The notes under the pieces: generated by a model
The model's database searches: none
Seen by the model: only the letters and a program-made list of their open reading frames with translations
What the model was told of the DNA's origin: nothing
Shown here: positions 10,129 through 18,496 of the stretch, piece by piece
Numbering within the stretch: position 1 is the stretch's first letter
Layout: every line of letters starts with the position of its first letter
Origin: JABDJL01 sp963664065
GTDB lineage: Bacteria; Pseudomonadota; Gammaproteobacteria; Xanthomonadales; SZUA-36
NCBI GenBank assembly: GCA_963664065.1
Contig: OY760942.1
Coordinates: 2,418,001-2,482,000, forward strand
Direction: 5' to 3'
Length of the DNA: 64,000 nucleotides
Position numbers and translations under genes: made by a program

Positions 10129-10479
10129 AGCCCTTCCTCCAGATATGCAAAACGGGAAAGCTGAAAGCAGCATTTCCCGCTTAGATTCGATTCAATTTTG
10201 CCCCGCTCTGGTGTAATTTCTCAAAACCAGGCGCGGATCATGTTCTAAGCGTTAGGATTTTAGCGGAGGCTGTTGGGTGTGTCTAACGCCAAATCGATTT
10301 CAATTAAATATATTGACAAAACCAGACACATATCTGGTGGTTTCATTTTTCCAAAAATGGTCTGCTTTCGGTTAAACGCGAACCTTCGTTGCCTGCACAA
10401 GCAAGGAGTTCTACCTATACTGTAATGTAGGAAAATGAAGGAATACTCTAAACAAATTTGGTAACAAGTGATTGCAACC
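10129..10479. other. Divergent intergenic region between carA and the persulfide dioxygenase gene
   Basis: No gene is visible in these 351 bases. The region must hold the carA promoter (minus strand) and the promoter of the rightward gene. A TTGACA at 10313-10318 and a TATACT at 10416-10421 on the plus strand could be promoter parts, but neither has a well-placed partner. A 6-bp inverted repeat (ACCAGA/TCTGGT, 10321-10338) could be a regulator site. No clear ArgR, PurR or sigma-54 motif was seen. Confidence 0.4.
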
Positions 10480-11562
10480 ATGATCTTTCGACAACTATTT
10501 GATAGTGATTCCTGGACTTATACGTATCTGTTAGCAGACCAGTCCACGCGCGAGGCGCTGCTCATTGATACGGTTTTCGAACAGCACCTGAGAGATCTCG
10601 CATTGCTGCGCGAGCTTGGCTTGAAACTTCGGTATATCGTTGACACGCATGTGCACGCCGACCACGTGACCGGAGCCTGGTTGATGCGACAGGCATCCGG
10701 CTGTCAAATTGCGGTCGCAAGGGCATCGAATGTTGTGGGCTCCGATCTTTACCTTGAGCACGGCAGTATGCTGGCAGCGGGCTCGGTAAAGCTTTTAATT
10801 CGGTCCACGCCGGGTCATACGGATGGGTGCATGACCTTGGTACTGTCGGACCTGTCGATGGGATTCACCGGCGACGCTTTGCTAATCAGGGGGGCGGGTC
10901 GCACTGACTTTCAGATGGGCGATGCGCGAAACCTCTTCAAGTCCGTGCGAGAACAAATACTTAGCCTGCCCGGTGAATGCACACTCTATCCGGGTCACGA
11001 CTATAGTGGCCGCACCTCAACAACTGTTGAGGAGGAACGTGCCCATAATCCGCGTCTCGGCGATGGCAAGCGTGAGCAAGACTTTGTCGGTTACATGGAG
11101 AACCTGGGCTTGCCTCATCCCAAGAAGATGAAGGATGCGGGTCCTGCTAATCTGAATTGCGGCCGCCCATGCGGTGGAAATACTGCACCGGCGGTGCCCG
11201 ATTGGGGTCCAGTGATCCGAACCTTTGCGGGAGTTTTGGAAATCGATCCGGAATGGGTACACAACAACCGCGATGAGCTAGTGTTGGTCGATGTCCGCGA
11301 ACGAGAAGAACTCATCGCCAGCCCATTGGGGATCATCGATGGCTCCATCGAAATTCCCCTTAGCATACTGCGTGATCGGTTGCCGGATGTGCCCAAGACC
11401 CGGCCTGTTATAACCGTATGTCCGGCCGGTGCGCGTTCAGCGCAAGCGGCTTTGATATTGGAAAGAGCCGGATTTACCCAGGTAGCCAACCTGACGGGGG
11501 GCTCTTTCGCTGGCAAGCGCTGGGTTTCCCGATTCAAACAGGGTGATGAAAAAGGGGTCTGA
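10480..11562 (+). CDS. Persulfide dioxygenase (ETHE1-type) fused to rhodanese
   Basis: The N-terminal metallo-beta-lactamase domain (about residues 1-230) has the iron-binding DTHVHADHVTGA motif, a later PGHTDGCMT and YPGHDYSGRTSTTV. This is the ETHE1-like branch that oxidises glutathione persulfide to sulfite. The C-terminal rhodanese domain (about 250-345) has its active cysteine in CPAGARSAQAA (residue 314). Such PRF-type fusions couple persulfide oxidation with sulfur transfer. I use ATG 10480 (MIFRQLFDSDSWTYTYLL), matching the family start, rather than GTG 10468. It sits alone in the insertion between dapB and carA and probably detoxifies sulfide; substrate is inferred from family. Confidence 0.88.
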   Translation: MIFRQLFDSDSWTYTYLLADQSTREALLIDTVFEQHLRDLALLRELGLKLRYIVDTHVHADHVTGAWLMRQASGCQIAVARASNVVGSDLYLEHGSMLAAGSVKLLIRSTPGHTDGCMTLVLSDLSMGFTGDALLIRGAGRTDFQMGDARNLFKSVREQILSLPGECTLYPGHDYSGRTSTTVEEERAHNPRLGDGKREQDFVGYMENLGLPHPKKMKDAGPANLNCGRPCGGNTAPAVPDWGPVIRTFAGVLEIDPEWVHNNRDELVLVDVREREELIASPLGIIDGSIEIPLSILRDRLPDVPKTRPVITVCPAGARSAQAALILERAGFTQVANLTGGSFAGKRWVSRFKQGDEKGV

Positions 11563-11611
11563 CCAGGTTCACGGTAAAAACGACATTATCACCGACATCA
11601 AGAGACAGCAG

Positions 11612-12115
11612 TCAATTTCCCTCTTTTGATGTGATGTCCGCTTGCATTTCCTGCAAGTGTTCTATGGCGATATCCATCGGCAGCACTATCCAAAAGAAAC
11701 GAAATACCTCTTCTTCAGGAATGACATAGAACAATCCTTCACTTTTTCCGGCTTCCTGCCGTTTCCACAAACGCCTTCTGCCATCAAGCAAGCGGAAAGG
11801 CTTGTTTTTCGGGTTTTTGATTGGAGCAAGTATGCCCGGGATGTTGATATCGACTTGTTGGTAGCGGGCATCGATTTGAATAATGTTTTCTCTTTCGCCC
11901 GGTCGGTGGATCTGGTGCCAGATATCAGAAAACGGAACAGTTTCAGGCTCCATTTCTGTCACCTCTATATGTTCGATTATATCCCCTTGTTTGAAAAACC
12001 CATCAAATTCCCGGACCCGGTTTTCGCCCAGGCACTGATGTCCCCTTACCCGGCCACCCTTGGGGATCACGCAAACCCGCCGGAAGTAGGTGTTACTTGT
12101 CGAATCCATCTCCAT
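11612..12115 (-). CDS. Hypothetical protein with ParB/sulfiredoxin-like segment
   Basis: I do not recognise this protein. About 167 residues result if ATG 12115 (MEMDSTSNTYFRRV) is the start; the frame stays open to 12286, but that upstream part holds a tandem repeat and no conserved-looking sequence. The segment IIQIDARYQQVDINIP...FRLLDGRRRLWKRQEAG resembles the ParB/Srx fold, where an LxDGxxRLxAxxxLG pattern binds nucleotide. A hydrophobic stretch (FRFFWIVLPMDIAIEHL) lies near the C-terminus. No signal peptide is evident. It lies convergent to the persulfide dioxygenase gene and downstream of the radical SAM gene, possibly cotranscribed with it. Confidence 0.55.
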   Translation of the reverse strand: MEMDSTSNTYFRRVCVIPKGGRVRGHQCLGENRVREFDGFFKQGDIIEHIEVTEMEPETVPFSDIWHQIHRPGERENIIQIDARYQQVDINIPGILAPIKNPKNKPFRLLDGRRRLWKRQEAGKSEGLFYVIPEEEVFRFFWIVLPMDIAIEHLQEMQADITSKEGN

Positions 12116-12139
12116 GTGAAATCCCGGTCGAGCGGGGAA

Positions 12140-12202
12140 CTTTGAAAACATGATGATTTGCTCGCTACCAGTGAGCTTTGAAAACATGATGATTTGCTCG
12201 CT
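12140..12202. repeat. Two-copy 27-bp direct repeat, 36-bp period
   Basis: A 27-bp unit beginning CTTTGAAAACATGATGATTT occurs at 12140-12166 and again, identical, at 12176-12202. The period of 36 keeps frame with the upstream open part of the neighbouring hypothetical ORF, where it encodes a repeated SEQIIMFSK. It lies just before the start I chose, so it may be a duplicated leader or operator. Confidence 0.85.
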
Positions 12203-12384
12203 TTTTTCGCCTGAAGAACAGGAAAGATATCGTAGAGATATCGCTCTTGTCCAAGTGAACAGCAATCCAGTCAGTTTCTGGATCAAATTATTCGATGAAA
12301 CTGCCTGGATTTACCAACGCCAAGTCTTTGGTTGCTAACCAGGTGGTCCCAAAAACCAGGGCAAGACCACGAGAGCCGGCATTT

Positions 12385-13596
12385 TCAAACAGCGCGGAAT
12401 TCACTCATATTGCCAAGATCGACGAATGGATCCTCGAACAAGGGGTCTCGCATGACTTCCTTGAATTCATCTCTGAGCGGATGTCCGTGTTCCCACACGC
12501 ACTGGTCCATAAACGTATCTTTCGGCCATGTGCCCCAGTCGATCAGCCTGGAGAAATACGCGCAATCTGCCCCAAGTGATTTTGACAGGTGCACAAAAGC
12601 ATTCATTTCACGGAAATTGGCTTTTTGTACCACGCAATCAAACCTGAGCTTCCTGACCTCGTCCCTGGCCCTCAACTCTCCCATCCTTGCTGCGTTATCA
12701 AGCAGTGTTTGCCAGTGGCCGCCAAGTCGGGTGATGTTGTAGGTCTCCTCGGTGGCGGCATCAAAGGAAATAATGATGGAAGAAATATTTCCGTGAATCC
12801 CTTTCATTCGCTGCCAGTTTCGAGGTGTGAGTAAAACACCATTGGTTTGCAGGGCGATTTCCATATTAGGGAAATCGGAGCCGTCCAGTGAATACAGCAG
12901 ATCACGGTAAACGCGGCTCGCAAACGGGTCACCGGAACCGGTAATCGAGAGTATGAAATGCTGATCGTTGGGCGCGGACAAATATGGCTCTAGCAGGCGA
13001 TCCTGAATCTTCGCAATTTCACCGGATTTCGCCTGGTCGTTGTGATTGATTCGTTCTGTACGGCAACTGGGGCAGTACAAATTACAGGAACGGTCGTTGA
13101 CCAGGTTCAGAAAAACCGGCGGACGTTCAACCACCGTGCTCTTTTGCTCAATAATTTTCGTATATAAAGGGTCTTTTGCGGACTCCTCAAGGGTTGGAAG
13201 TGTCCCGTTCTGGATCACGGGACAGCGGTCATGCCGGCAATAACGGAAACTGCCGTCAAAAATGCTTTCCCGGATACGTTTCATGGTTTCCCCGTTCCAC
13301 ATCTCCATCACAGTATTGTGTTTCAGGTTTCCCATCGGGGTCGGTAACCAGGATGAGCAACAGGTGTAAGCCACCCCCGACTCCTCCAGGTCAATCTGCT
13401 TGAACGGATTGGGACAAAATCTTCCATTGAGTGGCGGCTCATCGGGAAATTCGCTGGCTATCGTGTCGGGATTGCTCCGAAATCGAGCCGTGCGAAACTT
13501 AATACTCGCCTGCAGGCGTTCCCGTCTAATGCGTAAACCCCAACGGGCTTTATTTAGTAGGTGGTAAAACCTTTGAATGCCGTTTCTACTTTTCAC
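12385..13596 (-). CDS. Radical SAM protein with N-terminal SPASM-like domain
   Basis: The cluster-binding CNLYCPSC motif (CxxxCxxC, residues 171-178) marks a radical SAM enzyme of 403 residues. The stretch before it (residues 61-125: CPNPF, TCCSSW, GNLKHNTVMEMWN, FRYCRHDRC) has the look of a SPASM auxiliary-cluster domain, which in most relatives follows the radical SAM core. Downstream, FILSITGSGDPFASR is the GGE-like SAM-binding region and ISFDAATEETYN a late barrel strand. Start is GTG 13596. Substrate is unknown; relatives often sit in peptide- or glycan-modification loci. It is part of the block inserted between dapB and carA. Confidence 0.85.
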   Translation of the reverse strand: MKSRNGIQRFYHLLNKARWGLRIRRERLQASIKFRTARFRSNPDTIASEFPDEPPLNGRFCPNPFKQIDLEESGVAYTCCSSWLPTPMGNLKHNTVMEMWNGETMKRIRESIFDGSFRYCRHDRCPVIQNGTLPTLEESAKDPLYTKIIEQKSTVVERPPVFLNLVNDRSCNLYCPSCRTERINHNDQAKSGEIAKIQDRLLEPYLSAPNDQHFILSITGSGDPFASRVYRDLLYSLDGSDFPNMEIALQTNGVLLTPRNWQRMKGIHGNISSIIISFDAATEETYNITRLGGHWQTLLDNAARMGELRARDEVRKLRFDCVVQKANFREMNAFVHLSKSLGADCAYFSRLIDWGTWPKDTFMDQCVWEHGHPLRDEFKEVMRDPLFEDPFVDLGNMSEFRAV

Positions 13597-13641
13597 ATGG
13601 CGAGTATACCGAGTGCGGCTGCAAATGAATCGAAATAAGGG

Positions 13642-14403
13642 TCAGACGGATAACCAGTCGCTCGAGGAATACAAGCCCGCTGGTTGTCTCACAAGCCACA
13701 AAGCGGCGTCCAGGCATCCTTGCGCGTAGACATTACGATCACTGGCTGAGTGCCGGTATTCCAATTCTTCAGACCCTGCAAGAAATAGAACCCGGTGTTC
13801 GCCAATAATCTCACCCTGCCGCCGGCTGATGCAATTGATCGAGCTGGGCTTGTACTGCCGGTTGCCTTCGCCGGTGACCACGTTCAGGCAATCTTCCAGG
13901 TCCTGGTTTCTTGCGCTGGCAATCGCCCTCGCCAAAAGCAGGGCGGTTCCCGAAGGCGCATCAATCTTCTGCGCATGGTGTACGTCGAGTATTTCGACAG
14001 GCGTATCTGCTGGTAAAGCCTTGGCCACCTCTACCACCGATCTCATTAACAGGTTCAGGCCTTTACTCAGGTTTGGCGCCCACATCACCGGAACCAATTC
14101 AGCTGCCTCCATTAATGCGGAACGGTCTTTTTCGCTGAGAGCGGTCGTGCCGCTTACGAGGGGAACCAGTCTTGCCCTGCACCAGTTTGCGGCGTCACAG
14201 GTGCCTCCCGACAAGGTGAAATCAATCAGCAGGTCCGGCAAAGCAGAGAGTTGATCCAACGACGAAAAATATTCTGTTTTCTGCAACCAGTCAGGCCGAT
14301 TCCTGGAAACCAGGGCAGAAAGTCGGACGTCTGCGGAATCTGCGGCAGCGATTACAATTTCGAACGCCATTTTCCCGCCACCAAAAACCGCAAACTTTTT
14401 CAC
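13642..14403 (-). CDS. dapB: 4-hydroxy-tetrahydrodipicolinate reductase
   Basis: DapB catalyses the NAD(P)H-dependent step to tetrahydrodipicolinate in lysine and meso-diaminopimelate synthesis. The signature VEILDVHHAQKIDAPSGTAL, with catalytic His and Lys, is clear, and LVSGTTALSEKD fits the substrate loop. The N-terminal nucleotide loop reads FGGGKMA where most relatives have GxxGRMG. At 253 residues it is slightly shorter than the E. coli enzyme. The GTG start overlaps the dnaJ stop (GTGA), so translation is coupled to dnaJ. Confidence 0.92.
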   Translation of the reverse strand: MKKFAVFGGGKMAFEIVIAAADSADVRLSALVSRNRPDWLQKTEYFSSLDQLSALPDLLIDFTLSGGTCDAANWCRARLVPLVSGTTALSEKDRSALMEAAELVPVMWAPNLSKGLNLLMRSVVEVAKALPADTPVEILDVHHAQKIDAPSGTALLLARAIASARNQDLEDCLNVVTGEGNRQYKPSSINCISRRQGEIIGEHRVLFLAGSEELEYRHSASDRNVYAQGCLDAALWLVRQPAGLYSSSDWLSV

Positions 14404-15527
14404 GAGGTCATCCGATCAAAAAATTCCTTTACCCCATTCATCCAGGAACTGGATCGTGGGTTGTGTTCGGTATTATCCGCCTGGTAGGAAGTCTCAAATT
14501 GCCTGAGCAGTTCTTTTTGCTCCTTCGATAACTTGACCGGCGTTTCGATCACGACCCGGCACATGAGGTCACCCTGGCGATGACTGCGAACCGATTTCAC
14601 ACCCTTGCCGCGCAGACGGAACATTTTTCCGGTCTGCGTTTCGGTGGGAATTTTCAGCTTTACCTGTCCGTTGAGTGTAGGAATTTCCAAATCACCACCC
14701 AAAGCCGCAGTGGAAAAGTGGATAGGAACTTCGCAGAAGAGATCATCCCCATCACGTTCGAACAGACGATGCGGCCGGACCCTGACTTCGACATAGAGAT
14801 CGCCCGCAGGCGCACTGTTCATCCCCGCCTCACCCTCACCCGCGAGCCGGATCCGGTCTCCGTTATCGACACCCGGTGGGATTTTCACCGACAGGGTACG
14901 TGTTTCACGTACGCGGCCCTGGCCTTTGCAGGAGTTACAGGGATTGGCGATTCGCTGACCTCTGCCCTGGCATGCGGGACAGGTCTGCTGAACCGAGAAA
15001 ATACCCTGCTGCATGCGTACCTGTCCGGCACCGCCGCAAGTCGAGCAGGTCTCCTTACGGCCATCCTGGGCACCGGAGCCGTTGCAGGTCTTGCATTGAC
15101 CCAGGGTTGGGACACGGATTTCGCGGGTAATGCCAGCTACCGCGTCTTCCAGATCCAGCTCCATTGAAAACCTGAGGTCGGAGCCTCGTTGCTGTTGGCC
15201 GCCTCTTCTGCCTCCGCCAAAAATATCACCAAAGATATCACCGAAAATGTCACCGACATCACCCTGGAATCCACCGGCGCCGCGACCGCCGCCCATAGAA
15301 CCATCAACTGCTGAATGGCCAAACTGGTCATACGCCTGTCGCTTCTTTGGATCCTTGAGTATTTCATAGGCTTCCTTGGTCTCTTTGAAGTGATCCTGGG
15401 CGGATTCGTCATCCGGATTACGGTCAGGGTGAAACTTCATCGCCAACTTTCGATAAGCCTTTTTCAGGTCATCGTCAGCGGCGCTGCGTTGCACACCCAG
15501 CACTTCATAGTAATCGCGTTTAGCCAT
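14400..15527 (-). CDS. dnaJ: Co-chaperone DnaJ (Hsp40)
   Basis: DnaJ delivers unfolded clients to DnaK and stimulates its ATPase. The 375-residue protein has an N-terminal J domain with the HPD tripeptide (KFHPDRNPDD). A Gly/Phe-rich linker (GGGRGAGGFQGD...GGGRRGGQQ) follows, then four zinc-finger repeats (CKTCNGSG, CSTCGGAG, CPACQGRG, CNSCKGQG) and the C-terminal peptide-binding domains. It follows dnaK after about 200 bp that include a terminator-like hairpin, so it may be partly uncoupled from dnaK. Confidence 0.97.
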   Translation of the reverse strand: MAKRDYYEVLGVQRSAADDDLKKAYRKLAMKFHPDRNPDDESAQDHFKETKEAYEILKDPKKRQAYDQFGHSAVDGSMGGGRGAGGFQGDVGDIFGDIFGDIFGGGRRGGQQQRGSDLRFSMELDLEDAVAGITREIRVPTLGQCKTCNGSGAQDGRKETCSTCGGAGQVRMQQGIFSVQQTCPACQGRGQRIANPCNSCKGQGRVRETRTLSVKIPPGVDNGDRIRLAGEGEAGMNSAPAGDLYVEVRVRPHRLFERDGDDLFCEVPIHFSTAALGGDLEIPTLNGQVKLKIPTETQTGKMFRLRGKGVKSVRSHRQGDLMCRVVIETPVKLSKEQKELLRQFETSYQADNTEHNPRSSSWMNGVKEFFDRMTS

Positions 15528-15590
15528 TGTTGATTCCCGGAAAATCTCTCCAATATTTGAGGCTGATGACAGCGAAATTCAAGACCGTAC

Positions 15591-15610
15591 TGCGAGGCAG
15601 TATCCTCGCA
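15591..15610. repeat. Inverted repeat in the dnaK-dnaJ spacer
   Basis: TGCGAGG and CCTCGCA (7 bp) flank a 6-nt loop, CAGTAT, about 65 bp upstream of dnaJ. Neighbouring sequence is rich in short CGCG-type symmetries. Without a T-tract it is not an intrinsic terminator; it may be an mRNA processing or stability hairpin between dnaK and dnaJ. Confidence 0.5.
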
Positions 15611-15674
15611 AATGATCAAGTCGCGACGCGACACCTCAAAGAGCGCGAAGCGCGGCATTGCCCATCTATCTCAT

Positions 15675-15698
15675 AAAAAACCCCGGACATGGCCGGGG
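15675..15698 (-). terminator. Intrinsic terminator downstream of dnaK
   Basis: On the minus strand CCCCGG and CCGGGG arms (15681-15686 and 15693-15698) form a strong stem with a 6-nt loop, followed by six T residues. It lies about 27 bp after the dnaK stop and would end or attenuate transcription before dnaJ, giving more DnaK than DnaJ. Confidence 0.85.
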
Positions 15699-15724
15699 CT
15701 TCCTGTCTCGAAATGAAAGTATGA

Positions 15725-17647
15725 TTACTTGTCGGCATCCTCTTCCGGGTCTACTTCCTCAAACTCGGCATCAACCACGTCTTCGCCATCAGTCTCACCG
15801 TCCCCAGGGCTGTTCGCCTGGTCAGCCTGCGCCTCGGCGGCAGCTTGCTCGTAAATGACCTGGGCCGCTTCCGTCAATTTTTGCACGGCTGCTTCAATCG
15901 CATCCTTTTCGTCACCCTTCATAGCTTCTTCCACGCCTTCAATTGCCGCATCAATATTCTTGCGATCATCGTCCGACAATTTCTCACCCAACTCTTTCAA
16001 GCTGGAGCGCGTGGCGTGAACGATGGCATCTGCGTTGTTACGGGCGGTTACGGTTTCGTGGAATTTCCGGTCTTCCTCGGCGTGCGCCTCAGCATCCTGG
16101 ATCATTCTCTCGATCTCTTCATCAGAGAGACCCGAACCGGATTTGATCTCGATCCGTTGCTCTTTACCGGTGGCATTGTCCTTGGCGCTGACGTGCATGA
16201 TGCCGTTTGCGTCAATATCAAAGGTCACCTCGATCTGTGGCATTCCGCGCATGGCCGCCGCAATTCCTGCCAGGTCGAAACGCGCCAGGGATTTATTGGC
16301 GGCAGCCATATCACGCTCGCCCTGCAACACATGCACGGTCACCGCAGTCTGGTTGTCTTCAGCGGTCGAGAAAACCTGCGATGCCTTGGTCGGAATGGTG
16401 GTGTTCTTCTCGATCAACTTGGTCATAACCCCACCGAGGGTTTCGATTCCCAGTGACAATGGCGTTACGTCAAGCAACAGTACGTCTTTCACGTCACCGG
16501 ACAACACGCCACCCTGGATCGCCGCACCTACCGCAACCGCTTCATCGGGGTTTACATCTTTACGTGGCTCCTGGCCGAAAAACTCGGTAACGGCTTTCTG
16601 AACCATCGGCATGCGGGTCTGGCCCCCGACCAGGATTACATCAGCAATATCGCTGATCTTGAGGTTTGCGTCGTCCAGCGCAGTGCGGCAAGGAGCAATG
16701 CTTTTCTTCACCAGGTCTTCAACCAGCGCTTCGAGCTTGGCCCGGGTCAGCTTGATGTTGAGGTGCTTGGGACCGCTGGCATCCGCAGTGATATAAGGCA
16801 GGTTCACTTCAGTCTGCTGACTGGAAGACAGTTCTATCTTCGCTCGCTCAGCGGCTTCCCGCAGACGTTGCAAAGCCAGTGGATCATTCTTAAGGTCAAA
16901 TCCCTGGTCTTTTTTAAATTCAGCCACAATATATTCCATTACCCGGTTATCAAAATCTTCACCGCCGAGGAACGTATCGCCCGAAGTTGAAAGCACTTCA
17001 ATCTGGTGCTCACCATCCACTTCTGCGATTTCAATGATGGAAATATCAAAAGTTCCGCCACCCAGGTCGTAGACCGCTACTTTGCGCTCACCGCCCTTCT
17101 TGTCCAGTCCGAAAGCCAATGCTGCCGCGGTTGGCTCGGAGATGACGCGCCGCACCTTGAGACCGGCGATCTTGCCCGCGTCTTCGGTCGCCTGGCGTTG
17201 CGGGTTATTGAAATAAGCCGGCACCGTGATGACCGCTTCTGTTACTTCCTCACCCAGGTAGTCTTCGGCTGTCTTTTTCATCTTCATCAACACACGTGCT
17301 GAAATCTCCGGAGGTGCAATTTTCTTGCCGTTAACCTCCACCCATGCGTCACCATTCTCTGCCTTTACAACCTTGTAAGACACGAGGTCGAGGTCCTTCT
17401 GGACGACTTTTTCGTTGAATTTGCGGCCAATCAACCGCTTTACCGCGTGTAGCGTGTTGTGCGGATTGGTCACCGACTGGCGCTTGGCCGCTTGTCCAAC
17501 CAGCGCTTCGTCATCCTTGGTGAAGGCGACGATAGAGGGTGTGGTTCGATCACCCTCCGAATTTTCAATGACCTTGGGCTGCCCGCCTTCCATTACGGCT
17601 ACGCATGAATTGGTGGTGCCCAGATCGATGCCTATGATCTTGCCCAT
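15725..17647 (-). CDS. dnaK: Molecular chaperone DnaK (Hsp70)
   Basis: DnaK is the ATP-driven Hsp70 of the heat-shock response. The 640-residue protein begins MGKIIGIDLGTTNSCVAVME (phosphate-1 loop). IYDLGGGTFDIS-type phosphate-2 (VYDLGGGTFDISIIEI) and VILVGGQTRMPMVQ follow. The substrate-binding domain starts near VLLLDVTPLSLGIETLGG, and the C-terminus is acidic (DAEFEEVDPEEDADK), ending in an EEVD-like tail. It lies between grpE and dnaJ and has its own heat-shock-type promoter overlapping the end of grpE. Confidence 0.98.
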   Translation of the reverse strand: MGKIIGIDLGTTNSCVAVMEGGQPKVIENSEGDRTTPSIVAFTKDDEALVGQAAKRQSVTNPHNTLHAVKRLIGRKFNEKVVQKDLDLVSYKVVKAENGDAWVEVNGKKIAPPEISARVLMKMKKTAEDYLGEEVTEAVITVPAYFNNPQRQATEDAGKIAGLKVRRVISEPTAAALAFGLDKKGGERKVAVYDLGGGTFDISIIEIAEVDGEHQIEVLSTSGDTFLGGEDFDNRVMEYIVAEFKKDQGFDLKNDPLALQRLREAAERAKIELSSSQQTEVNLPYITADASGPKHLNIKLTRAKLEALVEDLVKKSIAPCRTALDDANLKISDIADVILVGGQTRMPMVQKAVTEFFGQEPRKDVNPDEAVAVGAAIQGGVLSGDVKDVLLLDVTPLSLGIETLGGVMTKLIEKNTTIPTKASQVFSTAEDNQTAVTVHVLQGERDMAAANKSLARFDLAGIAAAMRGMPQIEVTFDIDANGIMHVSAKDNATGKEQRIEIKSGSGLSDEEIERMIQDAEAHAEEDRKFHETVTARNNADAIVHATRSSLKELGEKLSDDDRKNIDAAIEGVEEAMKGDEKDAIEAAVQKLTEAAQVIYEQAAAEAQADQANSPGDGETDGEDVVDAEFEEVDPEEDADK

Positions 17648-17692
17648 TGTGTAATCTCCAAAAAAAAACTGTTAAAAAATCAGATGTTCCAT

Positions 17693-17720
17693 ATGTGGGG
17701 TTTGCCTCGCCGATTTCAAT
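17693..17720 (-). promoter_or_regulatory. Predicted sigma-32 promoter of dnaK
   Basis: On the minus strand a -35 box ATTGAAA (17714-17720) and a -10 box CCCCACAT (17693-17700) are separated by 13 nt, close to the RpoH consensus CTTGAAA and CCCCATnT. The -35 box overlaps the grpE stop codon. The spacing equals that of the grpE promoter. Confidence 0.75.
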
Positions 17721-18324
17721 CGGCTTCGGGCACCTTTGATACCACCACCATGGCCGGCCTGACCAGGCGATCATGTAACTGAAAACCTTTTTGCAGGACT
17801 TCAAGCACCGTGTCGGGGTCGTGGTCGCCCGATTCCTGCATCGTCATGGCCTGGTGTAACTCCGGGTTAAATACTTCGCCTGCCGGATCAATGAGCTTCA
17901 AACCGTGATCTTCCATGACCTTGGCCAGCATCCTGATGATCAGGGCCTTGCCTTCCTTCATGTTCTCGACCGTGGTTGTGCTGTCATCGGTATCCAGCCC
18001 GAGCTCGAGGCTGTCCCTGACCGGCAATAAATCAGTCATAAAACTTTCCAGAGACCGTAATCTTGAACGTTCGAGATCCTTGATCAGGCGCTTTCGCAGG
18101 TTTTCCATTCCCGCCTGCATCCGCAGCATGGCTTCCCGGTACCCGGCCAGCTCTTTTTCTGATTCACCCAGGGCAAACTGAAGATCCATCAACTCGCTAT
18201 CAACCCCTGCTTCGATCTCTTCAACCGTGTTGTCACCGGATTCACCACTCTTCGATTCACCAGCATGTGTCACTTCTTCTGTGGCCTCGTCCTGCCCGTT
18301 CGTGGTTTCAGGTTTGTCTGTCAC
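17716..18324 (-). CDS. grpE: Nucleotide exchange factor GrpE
   Basis: GrpE releases ADP from DnaK. The C-terminal beta-wing region (VFNPELHQAMTMQESGDHDPDTV, LHDRLVRPAMVVVSK) follows a long helical dimerisation stretch (MLRMQAGMENLRKRLIKDLERSRLRSLESF). I choose GTG 18324 (VTDKPETTNGQDE), with AGGAG about 10 nt upstream, giving 202 residues, close to E. coli's 197. The open frame extends 37 codons further, but that part would contain the promoter. It is divergent from recN. Confidence 0.93.
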   Translation of the reverse strand: MTDKPETTNGQDEATEEVTHAGESKSGESGDNTVEEIEAGVDSELMDLQFALGESEKELAGYREAMLRMQAGMENLRKRLIKDLERSRLRSLESFMTDLLPVRDSLELGLDTDDSTTTVENMKEGKALIIRMLAKVMEDHGLKLIDPAGEVFNPELHQAMTMQESGDHDPDTVLEVLQKGFQLHDRLVRPAMVVVSKVPEAD

Positions 18325-18381
18325 GCTTAAGTACTCCTGTATCGCAAGGACGTAAAAACGTCTTTGTTTCACTCTGGCCTG

Positions 18382-18409
18382 ATATGGGGATGCGGACATA
18401 GGTTTCAAG
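18382..18409 (-). promoter_or_regulatory. Predicted sigma-32 promoter of grpE
   Basis: On the minus strand a perfect -35 CTTGAAA (18403-18409) and a -10 CCCCATAT (18382-18389) are separated by 13 nt. This is a textbook RpoH promoter, about 60 nt upstream of the grpE GTG, and supports that internal start. Heat shock should therefore induce grpE and, by readthrough, dnaK and dnaJ. Confidence 0.88.
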
Positions 18410-18496
18410 AAGGCAGTAGCGAAGAAATCTGCCATTGCCGCCGGTCAATCAGCGTGCTAGCTTGAGGCTTCGAATTAAAATTTTGTTTTGCACACC

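Noticed and set aside
10129..10173. N-terminal extension of carA to the ATG at 10173
   Set aside because: The GGAGG site lies inside it and the family starts at the TTG; the extension has no conserved residues.
12140..12202. CRISPR-like repeat
   Set aside because: Only two copies with a 9-bp gap and no cas genes nearby.
16023..16601. A 192-residue plus-strand frame inside dnaK
   Set aside because: Complementary strand of a highly conserved gene; composition reflects dnaK codon use only.
18436..18496. LexA (SOS) box upstream of recN
   Set aside because: Searched by eye for CTG-N10-CAG in the spacer; none found.
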